Of a stretch of 64,000 nucleotides of DNA, positions 12,290 to 23,699 are shown one piece after another. Positions within the stretch are counted from its first letter, which is position 1, and each line of letters opens with the position of its first letter. The DNA is taken from NCBI RefSeq assembly GCF_003254395.2, contig NC_037641.1, forward strand, positions 605,001 to 669,000, written 5' to 3'. The notes below the pieces were generated by a model. That model did not search any database. It was not told where the DNA came from and was given only the letters and a program-made list of their open reading frames with translations. This stretch comes from Apis mellifera (Eukaryota > Arthropoda > Insecta > Hymenoptera > Apidae). The position numbers were made by a program, and so were the translations under genes.

Positions 12290-13730
12290 GCAATTGTTTT
12301 CATTTATTAAATGTTTTAAGAAATTGAGATCTTGATGAATGATGGATGTAATTTATGAAAGATTCTTTCAATATTATATTTTTTTTTGAAATAGTAAAAA
12401 AAAAGCAGATATAGAATCTTACATAATATAAAAAAACTATATTATCGATATAATTAATATTAATTAAAATGATTTTGATTAAAAATAATTATAACAAGTG
12501 ATTGAAATATGTTTTTGATTAGCAATAATATTAATGATTGAAATAATTAAATTGTTTGTTATCATAATATACTGAAATATTACATTATAATGAAATAAAA
12601 TAAAATTCAAAGACATAAAAATATTGTTTGTATAAAAATGATGTAATGCAATTATAAAGCATTAAATTAATATTCTAAGATCTTTATAGTTTATAGTTTT
12701 TTAGAAAATTTTGAAATTCTTTTTTCAAATTTTTAATATTAGATTTTTTTGTGAAATCTTATTTTTTTAAAAAAAATTTTTTCCAATGTCAATTATTTTC
12801 AAGTTATTATTTTTGATGAAAATTAATATTAGAAATAATTTAAATTTTTTAAACTAGATGTTTTAATTTTTAATAAAAGTTATGATTTGTAATTATAAAT
12901 TATAAATTAATAAAAATTAATTTGTCAATTATTTTCTTCTTACTTATCTTAACAAGTTTAAATATTGTAAAAATTATTATTGAACTTTCTTTTTACAATT
13001 TTAATTGGTAATTGACCTTAATTTTTAAGTTATTCGCAAAAAACTTTCTATATTACATTAAATTCTATATATATATATATATGTATATATATGCATTTAT
13101 ATCATAAAAAAAATTTTATTAAAAATATCACATATCATAAAAAAAATTTTTTTTAAAAATCTTTTTAAATAAAAAATAAAATTTATAAAAAAATAAATTT
13201 TTAACAAATTTACTTATTATACATATTGATTGCCAATTCCTACATATATATATTACACATATAGATATAATTTAATAATATCAAAATATATCTTTTGCAA
13301 ATAATTTAAAAATTAAAATCGATCGTGAATTATATCTAAAAAAAAAAAGTTATTCAAAATGAAATCTTTTACAATATATTTTAAACTTATTAAGATCAAT
13401 AAAGAAAAAGCAAAATGAATATTATAATGTTAATGAATATTATAATGTTATATAAAAATATATAAATGAATATAAAAATTTTTTTATTAAAAAATTTATT
13501 AAATCTCTCATTACTAAATGTGATTTTAATATTATTAACATCAATTAAGTATATTCTTCCTAGTTTATATCATAACTGATTTATTTAAATTAACTACATT
13601 TTTTAAATCAAACTACATTTTTATAGAATTTTTTTAGATTCCTATAGTAATAGTATACAATCAGCATGATTTTGTTTTCAATCAATGAATGATAATGCAA
13701 ATAAATGGACGTATGTACTCTACTTCAATA
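12290..13730. other. A+T-rich desert with an interrupted (TA)n run and a tandem duplication
   Basis: Contains (TA)n at 13066-13092 with one G interruption, plus the 18-bp tandem duplication listed separately. No gene seen. Confidence 0.65.
13414..13449. repeat. 18-bp perfect tandem duplication
   Basis: AATGAATATTATAATGTT occurs twice head to tail with no mismatch. It looks like recent replication slippage. Confidence 0.85.
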
Positions 13731-13950
13731 TCGATCATTGAATAAGTTAAATGAGCTTGTAACAGAGAGCGAAGAACAATATTTGAGTATCCGATTGCTT
13801 AGTTTAGTTACTTAATCATACCGTAGTGCATGGTTGAAAATTGAATATGGTTGTCTATGCTGCCTACGGGGCGAATCAATAGCACTTCACGCACCGAGCA
13901 TCATCGGGCTGACGTAATACACAAATCAATGTTCTGTAAAACGAAGATTT
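13730..13950. promoter_or_regulatory. Small island with a CRE-like site
   Basis: A balanced segment with no open frame. It contains TGACGTAA at about 13910, close to the ATF/CREB and PAR-bZIP family site. The assignment rests on the motif alone. Confidence 0.2.
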
Positions 13951-14209
13951 TTTCTTCTTGTTCAACCAATGGAATTAAATAATTATGTAATGATCAAAAA
14001 TCGAATATAAAATCGAATATATTTATTATTATATGGATTTAACCATTAATTACTTTTATTAAGAGTATCTATCTTGTTTTCAAAATAAACTTTACATAAT
14101 CATATTTATTTTGTTTATGTAAAAATTTTTTGATATATGTATATCTAAAGAAAAATTAAGAAGATAAATTATCATTATATAAAATTACATTATATAAGAT
14201 AATATATTG

Positions 14210-14259
<50 letters not shown>

Positions 14260-14700
14260 AAACAAAAATTTACAAAAAAAATAAAAAATTATATAAGACA
14301 TAATTTAATAATTAAATTATATTAATTTATGAATTAAATTCGTCTTTAGAATTCAATTTAGAAATTACATATCTAATAATTAAAAGAAATGATACTTGCA
14401 ATTAATAAAAAAACTTTTTAATTATTTATAATTAAACATGTTTCAAGCTATTATTATTATCAAATTATTAAAAACAATGATCAACATTGAATCACTTGAA
14501 AAACTTAATAAAGAAAAAATCAGAAAGTTTTAAATTAAATAAATTAAATAAACCATATGAAAAATTACGAAATCAATTAATCCTTCCAACTATTATTCAT
14601 AAAATTAAATAATGCAAAGGTTGAGAAATCTATTAAATTTTTTGCAATTGCATATTCATTAATTATTATACGAGTATTCTAATAATATGATAAAAAAGAA
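13951..14700. other. A+T-rich desert
   Basis: Holds the (TA)22 array listed next; otherwise nothing recognised. Confidence 0.65.
14213..14256. repeat. (TA)22 microsatellite
   Basis: Forty-four uninterrupted bases of TA. Likely length-polymorphic. Confidence 0.95.
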
Positions 14701-15850
14701 AAAAATTAGCTCCATGGCGTTAGTTAAACATATCTCACTCGTCGAATGAGCGATAGCATGAATATTGTTGGCGACGCTTCTCCGTCGTCGCGTCTACGCT
14801 GAAGATATCGAACGTCACTCGACTCTCCGGCCATTTCGAAGAAATATGGGGCAAGGCCGGCACCTTGGTCCAAGAAGGGCGCATGTCGACTCGACAAACT
14901 CTATTATCCGACTATACATAGTTAACCCCTGACTATGCGCATCGGCTCGTCTGCGCGAGCACACTTATACGAACGTACGCAACACTTATACGGATTCAGT
15001 GGTAAAGGCATGTAGAAAGGATAAAGAAAGAGCGCAGAAATGGAAGAGAAGAAAGAGATGGAGAAGGAAAAGAAGGTTGATGCTACTCGACGAGTGAACT
15101 GGTGAACGAGCAATACAATAAAGAAAGGGCGAAAAGAAGATGGAAATGGATACAGAGATTATGCGAGAAAGAGAATAGACAGAGGGCATATTAGCGAGGA
15201 GAGCATGACGTACACAATTATATAGTTCTCAATACATGTACATGCATGCTTGAATGTGCACCTACATAGCCTGTTACACATCGGACTCACAAGCCGTATT
15301 GAATATTAAACCAATAAACAGGAGAGGAACGGTTACAGATGGTCGAGGACACTTGGCAACGCTGCCAATAGACGGAGCCAGAGCCAGTTCAAGCCTCGTT
15401 CTCAGTGGCGCTGCGTGGTGCGAAGGGGAAGAAGGAAGCTGCGCCGACAGCGCCGCCACGGTTCTCTAACGCACACGCCAAATGAGGAGTGGTTTTAAGA
15501 AAGAGAGGGTAAAGGATTGTTGGGAGAAAAGAGTGAGGGTGGCTTGCTGTGGAGGGGTGCAGGAATTGGAAGCGGATAAACGAAGGGGCCGACATGAGTG
15601 CTGAGAATACTACGTGCACCTCGACTCGTATACACGCTTATTCTTCTAGCGGGTGTTCGTATTGTCGAAGTCGTCGCAATTTCATTGGAGAAAAGAAAGA
15701 AAATCGATGATGTTTTTAGACCCCGTGCCACGTATTGTTACGTTTTTTTCCTTGGCCCATTGAAGTGACATATGGGGACTGGGCATAGAATTAGACTATG
15801 CTTCGTGGAAGAGAAAACGCGTTCGAAGCGCCACCGTGGCGCTGAATGTA
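14700..15850. other. Largest balanced island, purine-rich in part
   Basis: About 1.1 kb of CpG-containing sequence. Positions 15000-15190 are purine-rich on the + strand. An ATG frame of 71 codons (15254-15469, starting MCTYIACYTSDSQAV) and overlapping minus-strand frames are all compatible with chance. An 11-bp direct repeat (ACACTTATACG at 14961 and 14982) and the palindrome listed next are visible. It could be a promoter or 5' untranslated region, or a regulatory block. Confidence 0.35.
15827..15843. promoter_or_regulatory. Palindromic AGCGCCA/TGGCGCT element
   Basis: AGCGCCA and TGGCGCT flank a 3-bp centre (CCG). The 9-mer AGCGCCACC formed here recurs at 25934-25942, and a related AGTGGCGCT lies at about 15401. 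It resembles the GCGCCACC core of fly CTCF-type insulator sites, but incompletely. Confidence 0.25.
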
Positions 15851-16790
15851 ATTCAGAAATAAAAAAAGAAGAAAAATTAATTTTTTTCTCGAAGAAGTTT
15901 TGAACATGGAAAAATTAATTTAAAAGATATTTAAATATTTATATAAACAAATTATATAAGTCATTTTGAACAAAAGAATCTGAGGAAATCTTTGTAAATT
16001 TTCTGTTGGTATAATTGATACCTATTCCTGATAAGTTTTTCATAAAATATATATTAATTGAAAAATATTTTTATCAAGATTGTTTTGTTGCATATAAAAT
16101 TTTAATATATTTGATATTTATATTAATAATTCAAGATTAAAAGATGAAAAGATATTTTAAAAAGATAGAAAAATATATTTCTCTCTGTTTCAAAGAACAG
16201 ATAAAGAGTGCTGCAACCTAACGGCAGATAGCTGAAGTTCTGAACTACATACAATGTCTGGCGCGAGAAAACACATTTTAAAAGATCGGAAGAATGCTAT
16301 GTTCAATTTGCCATAATTTTCAGTTAAGTTATCCTAAAAATCAGTTGTCGAACATATTTCTCTAGTTTATAATAAATAATTTTCCTATGATTTAGTTATT
16401 TTCATCAAGCTAAAACTCGATTCAAAATATCTAAAATGCATATCAAAATATGATCACATATATTTTATAAACAATACATATTTTCAATACATCGTTTAAT
16501 TGCATAACAATAAAGAACACAATCAATTATTTCCATTTACAGCCTATTTATTTTCAAATTATTTCAGCGATTAATTACAAGAAGAAATTGAAAATAAAGT
16601 TCTATTTGTTTCAATAAAATTTAAATAATCTTTCTTTTGATTTCACAAAAATCGATTTCCATGACAAAAAAAATGCTAAAAGTTTAATCAATTAATTTAA
16701 AAATATTTATGAATCTAAATATTTCATATGTATATCAATTTCAAATGTATATTCATTCATATTATATTCTACCAGAAATATATATACGGA
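15851..16790. other. A+T-rich stretch with a small richer patch
   Basis: At 16190-16330 a richer patch holds a 20-codon ATG frame (MSGARKHILKDRKNAMFNLP) in a good context. It is too short to judge. The rest is A/T runs. Confidence 0.45.
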
Positions 16791-16889
16791 TATCCCAAAA
16801 CATATATGCCGGCAGCACATAACCGTTTTAAGAAGTTTAATTCTCCGTCCTTGTAAGCCACCCTGTAATGCACACAAGCAAGTCACGGA

Positions 16890-17660
16890 TCCGCAGTCGA
16901 AAGAGGAGAGCCGCCAAGAACTGTCGCTGGAGAATAGAGAGTAGTGGGGCCGAGAATGAAGAAGGATAGTGAATCGAGCAAAGTAGATGACAGGAAAAAG
17001 AGAGTATACCAATAAGGAGAGAAAAAGAAGGAGAAAGAGAAAGAGTCAACGAAACATTGAACGAACAACGAACAAAGACGGAGGAACAAGGGACGAGAAG
17101 TAGACATTGGGCGAGAGAAAAAGTGCAAGAAAAGAGAAAGAAGGAAAGAGAAACAGAAGATGGCAAAATGGTGGGGATGCGTTCGCGCGCTCATCGAAAT
17201 AGTGGGGAGCATAAGAGTGAGCTACGATATTGGTGGAGGGGAAATGGAAGTAAGAAGAGGTGGGTGACGACTCACACACACTGTTCGAGAGGAGAAGAGG
17301 TTAAAGAGGGGAATCAGGCGCGACGTCGACGAGAAGGTCACGCACCGTAGTCGCCACATTATTTAAATAATGTATTATTTCTATCTGGTCGGCTATGTGT
17401 ATCTTGCGCGCGACTGAACCGAACGAAGGGAGAAAGAAAAAGACAAAGAAAGAATGAAAGAAAAAGAAAGAGATAGCGGCGCGAAGAAGCAAAGCGTGGG
17501 ACGCCGTAGAAAGGTGGTTGGGGGCAGAGTGAGAGGATGCGTCTGCAAGATCCACAGACACGAATTCCATTGCCTCCTTCCTTGTGCGGGCCACAAAGCG
17601 TCTAGAGGAAAGTGAGAGATAAAATGAGCAAAAGCAAACAGAAAAGAGAAAAGAACATTG
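16890..17660 (+). other. Purine-rich island
   Basis: The + strand is a long G/A-rich stretch (densest at 16960-17180, 17420-17480 and 17600-17660). Read on the minus strand it gives several overlapping open frames of about 95-110 codons made almost wholly of Ser, Phe and Leu. These are a by-product of the CT bias, not evidence of genes. On the + strand it resembles the AG-rich leaders seen before other candidate ATGs here. Mirror-symmetric GA runs could form triplex DNA. Confidence 0.4.
17356..17373. repeat. Perfect 18-bp palindrome
   Basis: ACATTATTT followed directly by its reverse complement AAATAATGT. It sits inside the purine-rich island. Confidence 0.8.
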
Positions 17661-18169
17661 CTTGATTGAAATAACAATGAGCCATAGATTGTCCTGTTAG
17701 TGAAGAAATTACATTAACCAATTTCGAAATTAGTTTGTGCAAACTAAAGATTTATATTTTATAAGATTATTTTTCCTTGAAATTATCGCACATTACATTA
17801 AAATCATATTATAATTGTGAAAAAATATTAAAAATTGATAGTAATGAATGCAAAAAATATTATGAAAAAAACATATTTTTAATTATCAATTTTGATCACA
17901 ATTCTTTCTCGTCCTATCAAATATTCTTATTGACGGTTTTATTTGCGTGCTCGGAATTTCCATTGCATATGTTCGTCATTAGTTCACGAACTCATTGTGA
18001 GTCAGTCTCTGTTGAACGAAAAGATTCTTTCTTCGTGATTCTGTTCTTCTTTCCCCTTCTCTTCTTCTTGCGTCTACCAATCATATCGTTCACTTAGAAA
18101 TCAGTGTTAGAGCATACATACGGAAATCCGATTTGTAAACGCGCACGCGTCTATGAGTGTATACGCATT

Positions 18170-18196
18170 CGCGCGCGCGCGCGCGCGCGTGCATGC
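18170..18196. repeat. (CG)10 and alternating purine-pyrimidine tract
   Basis: (CG)10 at 18170-18189 continues as TGCATGC, giving 27 bases of strict pyrimidine-purine alternation, a classical Z-DNA-prone sequence. Striking in such an A+T-rich window. Confidence 0.9.
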
Positions 18197-18213
18197 TTCA
18201 CAATTGCATGCAC
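18189..18213. repeat. Inverted repeat with 8-bp arms
   Basis: GTGCATGC at 18189-18196 and GCATGCAC at 18206-18213 are separated by 9 bases. It begins within the (CG)n tract. Confidence 0.85.
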
Positions 18214-18421
18214 ACCGCTTCTCTAACATAAATGACCGTTGCTGGCCTATTGCTACCAACAGTTTGCTTGCCAGCGACTAACTTGTGCTTCGGAGTAAAA
18301 GATTTTGTTCTGACAAGCAGCTAGCCACTTCGTACACTACAGAATGAACGTTTTCATCCATATACAGTAGCGCGTGCGCGTAACCTGATAGGAAATGTAT
18401 TGGTAGAAAATATATACTTAC

Positions 18422-18539
18422 TTCCATGTAGGAACTACTGTCTAACGGGTGTAAGGATAGGTTAGGATCACGATAGACTACAGAGACTGGCAAGCTACCG
18501 TAGAAATAACGTGCGTTTGTATAATTACCGCGTAACTTT
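18422..18539 (-). CDS. Candidate internal or 5' exon on the minus strand
   Basis: On the minus strand a full-consensus donor (GAA|GTAAGTAT, complement of 18416-18421) closes a frame that stays open for about 58 codons upstream, including GSLPVSVVYRDPNLSLHPLD. An acceptor-like CCGGTCTCGTCTAG would start the exon at 18539, giving 118 nt, entering with one base and leaving at phase 0. The exon ends in ATG GAA, so an alternative is a leader exon with the start codon two codons before the donor. No family recognised. The acceptor is only moderate. Confidence 0.2.
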
Positions 18540-18559
18540 CTAGACGAGACCGGACACTT

Positions 18560-18956
18560 GGCTTGTTTATATGGTAATTTAGTAAAATATATTGGTTAGC
18601 GGATTATGATTTGGAATCTGTTTTAAAATTATTAATATTCTTATTTTGAGAAATAATTGATAAAAAATGATACTTTAAATCGAAAATATATATAAATTTG
18701 AAGATATATGAACAAAAATATGAATTTAAAAAAAAATTATATTAGAATAGGATATATAAAAAACAGTAAAAAATTTATTATATAAAGAATTTTAATTTAT
18801 AAAATATAAAAAATAATAAATAGATAAGTATAATAAAAAAATTAATATATTTAACATGTATGTAAATGCGGTATTATAATTGTATTTATTATAATATTTT
18901 ATTATAATTATAAACAATATAATGTATTGATATGTAATTATTATTATATACGTATA

Positions 18957-18987
<31 letters not shown>

Positions 18988-19190
18988 CATTTTATTCACC
19001 TCTCAAAGTTTCGAATACTTTCTCCTATATAAATTCTATGCTATTTAGGATACAAAAATGCAAAACACAATCTACATAAATTTCATTATATATCAAATTT
19101 ATTCCTAATTTCATATTCAGCCAACTTCCAAGCATTAATATCATGATTTCAATATAATCTATACAATCGACTCTTTTTTCATAATACCGT
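18560..19190. other. A+T-rich desert with (TA)13
   Basis: Contains (TA)13 at 18962-18987; otherwise nothing recognised. Confidence 0.7.
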
Positions 19191-19349
19191 TTAAAGTTCA
19201 CCTAAATAATCAACGACATGCTGCGCCCTGTTCCGGTTTGCAATCAATTCATCTCGACAAGGTCATGATTGGTCGTCACGAACGTCGCGGATATCGTGCA
19301 CGGTTCACACGAATGACACTCGCGATAGAAGAGAAAGTCAACGCTCTAA

Positions 19350-19431
19350 ATGTCCGAGAGTGAAAGATCGACTGTGAGACTCGTGATCGCGTTTTGTCCG
19401 ATTTGTACATGGTGGGGAGGATTCTGGATTG
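19350..19431 (+). CDS. Candidate first coding exon
   Basis: ATG at 19350 (context TCTAAATGTCC) opens 27 codons plus one base and runs into a strong donor, ATTG|GTAAGTAAA, with GT at 19432. The peptide begins MSESERSTVRLVIAF and continues with a hydrophobic, Trp- and Cys-rich stretch (CPICTWWGGFWI), which could be a signal anchor. The sequence upstream is CpG-containing and moderately purine-rich, as a leader might be. Phase 1 at the donor. No family recognised. A donor of this quality plus an open 27 codons can occur by chance. Confidence 0.2.
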
Positions 19432-19959
19432 GTAAGTAAACATTCCTAATAAAATGGAAGTACTTTATGGTCTGTTGCTCTTTTTTCTTCTTTTTCTCTG
19501 TTCTTTTCAATAAGAAGTTTATTGACCTCGTTGCAAATAAATTGTTCAATGTTTTTATCCAACTTTTCTTCGCTTATAATCATGAAAATGAACGACTATG
19601 AGCGATCTTTGGTAGTCAATACTCTCTCGCCGTCTATTTTCAATGATTTCATACTCTGATTCTAGCCTGATGCAAAACAGCTCGCATGCATTCTCTAAAA
19701 ACTTTCACAAACAGTTCTCGCGGATATCACGCAAATCCGGTATCTCATATTTGTTTCCTCGATCTGAAAAATTAATCTAACAATATAGACCAAGCAAACT
19801 GAAGTAACATCGGGCCACGAGAAGGTCTTTGATTGTTTCCGTGTATTATCTAGATAATTGATCTCGCCATCTGTAAGCAGCGTTGTTAACATTGATTGTG
19901 AAGGGTGATCAATACCCAGTAGCAGCGTGCGACTATCACTCGTGCCATAAGGGTTCTAT

Positions 19960-19981
19960 CCCCCTCCCTCTTCTCCCCCCC
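19960..19981 (-). other. Possible G-quadruplex on the minus strand
   Basis: The + strand has C runs of 5, 3 and 7 bases at 19960-19964, 19966-19968 and 19975-19981. The 7-base run can supply two G triplets on the complementary strand, so four runs are available with short loops. Rare for this base composition. Confidence 0.4.
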
Positions 19982-19989
19982 ATCATGTA

Positions 19990-20230
19990 AAGAGGAGAGA
20001 AGGACTATGTAAAGTGTAGAGTGACAGAGACGTAGACACGATAGGACGAAGATAGAGTACAAATTTTGAGGGGCGCGGAGAGAAGAAAGAAAGAGACGGC
20101 GGGCAGCCGACAGGCAGAAAAGAACGAAACTTGTTGTGTGTAGACGATGGTAAAGCTGTGAAAGAGGGAAGGGAAAAAGAACGAGAGAAAAAATGAGAGG
20201 AAGAATGAGAGAGAGAGAGTAAAAGAGAGA
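19990..20230 (+). other. Purine-rich leader-like tract
   Basis: The + strand is dominated by G and A up to the ATG at 20284. The minus strand is open for up to 161 codons (19886-20371, beginning at a TTG). That frame is a Leu/Ser/Phe-rich product of the CT bias, so I do not treat it as a gene. Confidence 0.35.
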
Positions 20231-20283
20231 AGCGCACGCCATGCCGTGCCACGCGACACGTGAGCCGTCGCTAACAGTGGACA

Positions 20284-20520
20284 ATGAAATTACTTCGGCG
20301 TGTATCGCACGGTATTGATCCATTCTCTCTTTGTCGCTCCCCTTTGCAGCTATCTCTTGTTCTCCATCCAAGGAACCAAGCCTTCATAAGTAAAGCTGCG
20401 AACGTTGCTTCTTACTACGGTGTCCGAGTAAAAATTTTTGTTTTAGTTATTTTATTTCGATTATTTTATTGTGTGAATATAGAGAATAGAAAATTATTAA
20501 AAATTTTAAGAAAAATTTAG
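20284..20520 (+). CDS. Hypothetical ORF containing a strong splice acceptor (78 codons)
   Basis: ATG at 20284 (GACAATGAA) follows a purine-rich tract and opens 78 codons starting MKLLRRVSHGIDPF. Inside lies an excellent acceptor: CTCTCTTTGTCGCTCCCCTTTGCAG, with AG at 20348-20349. It is followed by 26 codons in the same frame (LSLVLHPRNQAFISKAANVA...) before a weak donor, CGA|GTAAAA, at 20428. After that the composition falls to desert. The acceptor makes a 78-nt exon at 20350-20427 at least as likely as the full ORF. No family recognised. Confidence 0.18.
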   Translation: MKLLRRVSHGIDPFSLCRSPLQLSLVLHPRNQAFISKAANVASYYGVRVKIFVLVILFRLFYCVNIENRKLLKILRKI

Positions 20521-20529
20521 TTATATAGT

Positions 20530-21690
20530 TGAACACAATTTGGAAAAATTAAAAGTATGATGAATTATTTGAAAAATTTGAATTATCAAAAATGACTTTT
20601 GCTTCGTTGATGATACTTTAAGATTCTTTTTCTAAACAATCGAAATGAATTGACGTATACGCGCCAAACATTATACATAGTTAACTCATGCTGCAATATA
20701 TATATAAGTTATGGAATGTTATACAATCTTTCAATAGAGAATACAATTTTGTTACTATTACTATTAATTTTAACTAATATCTGATTGGCTTTAATGTAAA
20801 GTATAAATGAACCTATTGAGAGAATTAGAACTTCAATCGATTTGAATGAGATTTGAAATATATTATTAAAATCATAATTTTGATAATTATTTAGAATAAT
20901 CAACTTTCGATGATTTTTGAATATTTTATAGAAATCAATATTTTGAACAACATTTCAAAAATTGACTGAGCGATGATTATATATATATAGAGTGTTATTA
21001 TATTCAATTTCCTTATATTATATTTATGTTTTATTATGTTATATCATGTGCATCTAGTATGTGTGCTGTTCATTCACTATTTTTATAAATACATTATATA
21101 TTAACATGACAATTAAAATGTATAACGATTTATTTCCTTATATATTTTAATGGATTAAAAATCTTAATTCCAATTTAAGCATCTTTCAAATTCACGAAAT
21201 GCGAAAATAATAATAAAAACAATCTTTAGATGACCGAAATTATAATTGAAATTAAGATGATAGCGATATCAACATCATATTTAGTATCTTGCTAGTAAAT
21301 TGCTTACTTTATATTTTATTTTCGTATTTCACGAATACTACGTTTATATACAAAATATTAATATAGTTATGAGATATTTTTAGAAAAGAGTTAATTTTAG
21401 AGATTTAATTTTAAAATAAATATAAAAGTTAATATATAAAATATCGATTGAAACTAATTATTGAGGATATTAGTTATTAATTATAAGTTATATTTAAATT
21501 TATGTTAGATAAAAGAAGATTTTCAAATGAAATATATGAAATTTTCAATAAAAAAAAATAAATCTAAGTAGATAAATCTTGATAAAAATTAAATTAAAAA
21601 AAAATTAAATCAAAGTAAATTCAAAAAAGAATATTGCATTCGTTGCATTCAAAATTCGCATTTAAAAAATAAATAAAAGAAAGTTCATTT
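20530..21690. other. A+T-rich desert
   Basis: No gene or notable repeat recognised. Confidence 0.65.
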
Positions 21691-21747
21691 ATGACAAACC
21701 TGTTATCTTTGCGTTCATCGATCACTCAGCACGACATGCGATATTTA

Positions 21748-21757
21748 TGGAATTCCC
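21748..21757 (-). promoter_or_regulatory. Rel/Dorsal-type site
   Basis: On the minus strand this reads GGGAATTCCA, an exact match to the fly Dorsal consensus GGGWWWWCCM. It lies in a small richer patch (about 21.70-21.82 kb). A single 10-bp match is weak evidence. Confidence 0.25.
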
Positions 21758-21849
21758 CTGTTGGATTTATTGTCGCAAAGGTTTGAATTCTTCTTTGTCG
21801 CTACCGAATAAATTTCTAAGACAAACTTTATATTGAACAACAATCAAAA

Positions 21850-23290
21850 TATTAGTTAAAATCGATCAAATTTTCGAGTGTAGTTTCTATGAATACTTTT
21901 TAAATATATTTAAAAAATATAAATTTTTGAAGATTTTATATTGAGAAAAATCAATCAATTTTCAAGAATCGAATATTAAATCAAAAGTTTAAACTTAAAA
22001 ATTGATAAAATGATAACTTGAACGATAAAAATTATATAAATCTTTGAATTATATTAATTTTTAATAATTTTATTAATCTGAAAAAGCAGAAATATCCAAT
22101 GATAATTTCAATTATCATTAATAAAGAAAAATAATAATAATACTTTTAAATCTAACAGTAATTAATAATTATTAAAACAAATTATTAATTAATTTATAAA
22201 TAAAATAAAATTATAATAAAAAAAGTAAATATTTTAAAAAAATAAAAATAAAGAAATTGTAAAGTAATAAAAATTCAAATCTCAATTATCAGTATAAAAA
22301 AAGCATTTTTTCATATATGAAATAATGAAGATATTAGAAATTAAAAGATTAAAAAATATATCTTGATATAATTTAAAATTCAAATGTATATTTTATCATT
22401 AAATAAAAATAAGAAATAAAAATAAAAATTTAAATATTCCAATCAAATTCAAAATTTCGTAATAAAATAATAAATTTTGCAATACATAACAAATCAATTA
22501 AAAACTTCGTAATCTAGAAATTATGATGTTGATGCAAAGATTGCTCTACATAGAAATAATAGAATCAAGATGAAACCTTGTCTTTATCGTTATTCATAAT
22601 TTGTCGCATACAAATTGTGTCACGAGAGAATAATTTAAAATATATGAACCTTGAGAACTGAAAGGTCTAGAATCTGTATTGTTTACATATCTCGTAAGAA
22701 GATAACATTAGTTATAACTAGCATCTTTTAGGAATAAATATTGATATTTATATGATATTTGACAGGCTATCTTGTTATACTTTGTTCTAGGTTCTTGATA
22801 ATTTAAGGATTTTTCTATCTTCATTATATAATTAATGTTCTTAGATTTGTTTTTAAGATTTTTTACTTTCATTTTATTACTTTTTCATTGAAAATATTAA
22901 AAGAAATATTCAATAGAATATTTAGAATATTATAGAATTTTATTTATTTTTTTTTTATCAAAAAAGAATATTAAGATATCTCTTATAAAAAATATTGTAT
23001 TAATTACTTGATCAATTGTATTATCATATTAAATTTATTAAATTTTTATTAAATCATCATTATTTTATTAAATTAATTGTATTAGATTGTCGAAACTATA
23101 ATTAGAAATCATTGATTAAAACATTGAAATTCACGGAAATTTTAAAAATAAATAAAATTAATGAAAATAACTAAATACACAGAAATGGAAATACACAGAA
23201 ATCACGAAAGAAGTAAAAGAAAAAAAATCTCAATTTTTAAAACCATTCTAACCAATCAAATCATATATATATAGTTACTTCATCTCCGCC
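21850..23290. other. A+T-rich desert
   Basis: No gene recognised. Confidence 0.65.
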
Positions 23291-23303
23291 ACTTTTCAAA
23301 TTT

Positions 23304-23441
23304 TCATCCGAATCCTTGATACCGCAACCATTCCCAGAATTGCTCCAGCAGAGTAGGAAACATTTGATTGTGGCGGCCACCTGCCACGATTTTGGAAACG
23401 CTATCCAACGTTATACATGTTTCCAATTTAATTCGCATCGT
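23304..23441 (-). CDS. Candidate 3'-terminal coding exon behind a very strong acceptor
   Basis: The minus strand has about 80 bases of nearly unbroken pyrimidines (complement of about 23455-23530) that lead into TTTATCGTTTTGCATCAG. From there 45 codons are open to a TGA at 23304-23306. The peptide begins TMRIKLETCITLDSVSKIVA and ends FWEWLRYQGFG. The frame is in phase 0 at the acceptor and would give a plausible C-terminus. The same frame is open upstream through the pyrimidine tract (117 codons in all, non-ATG start). No domain recognised. The residue mix is natural-looking, but this does not exclude chance. Confidence 0.22.
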   Translation of the reverse strand, partial: TMRIKLETCITLDSVSKIVAGGRHNQMFPTLLEQFWEWLRYQGFG

Positions 23442-23532
23442 CTGATGCAAAACGATAAAGAAAGATGCAGAAGCAGCAGGATGAGAGAAGAATGAAAAGA
23501 AGAAAGAAGAGTGAAAGGAAAAGAAGATCCAA

Positions 23533-23551
23533 AGATCCCCTTCGGGGATCT
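23533..23551. repeat. GC-clamped hairpin, 8-bp stem with 3-nt loop
   Basis: AGATCCCC and GGGGATCT are perfect complements around TTC. It is the strongest short stem-loop in the window by base pairing. It lies in the pyrimidine/purine tract upstream of the minus-strand exon candidate. Confidence 0.85.
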
Positions 23552-23699
23552 CGCAGACCACGTTACTCTCCGACAGAGAGAACCGCGCAATCGCGTCGAT
23601 AGCTGCGAATCTTTCGCAAATCTCGATTGGTATATTCCATATCCGGTACAAACACAAACAATTTATAGCCGCAAAAAAATTAGTGAAATTGTGATATAA

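Noticed and set aside
16707..17677. Six overlapping minus-strand frames of about 77-109 codons
   Set aside because: All are Ser/Phe/Leu-rich translations of a pyrimidine-rich strand; no single frame is favoured.
19886..20371. Longest open frame in the window (161 codons, minus strand)
   Set aside because: It starts with TTG and is largely Leu/Ser/Phe-rich because the strand is CT-biased. Three overlapping frames are open for the same reason.
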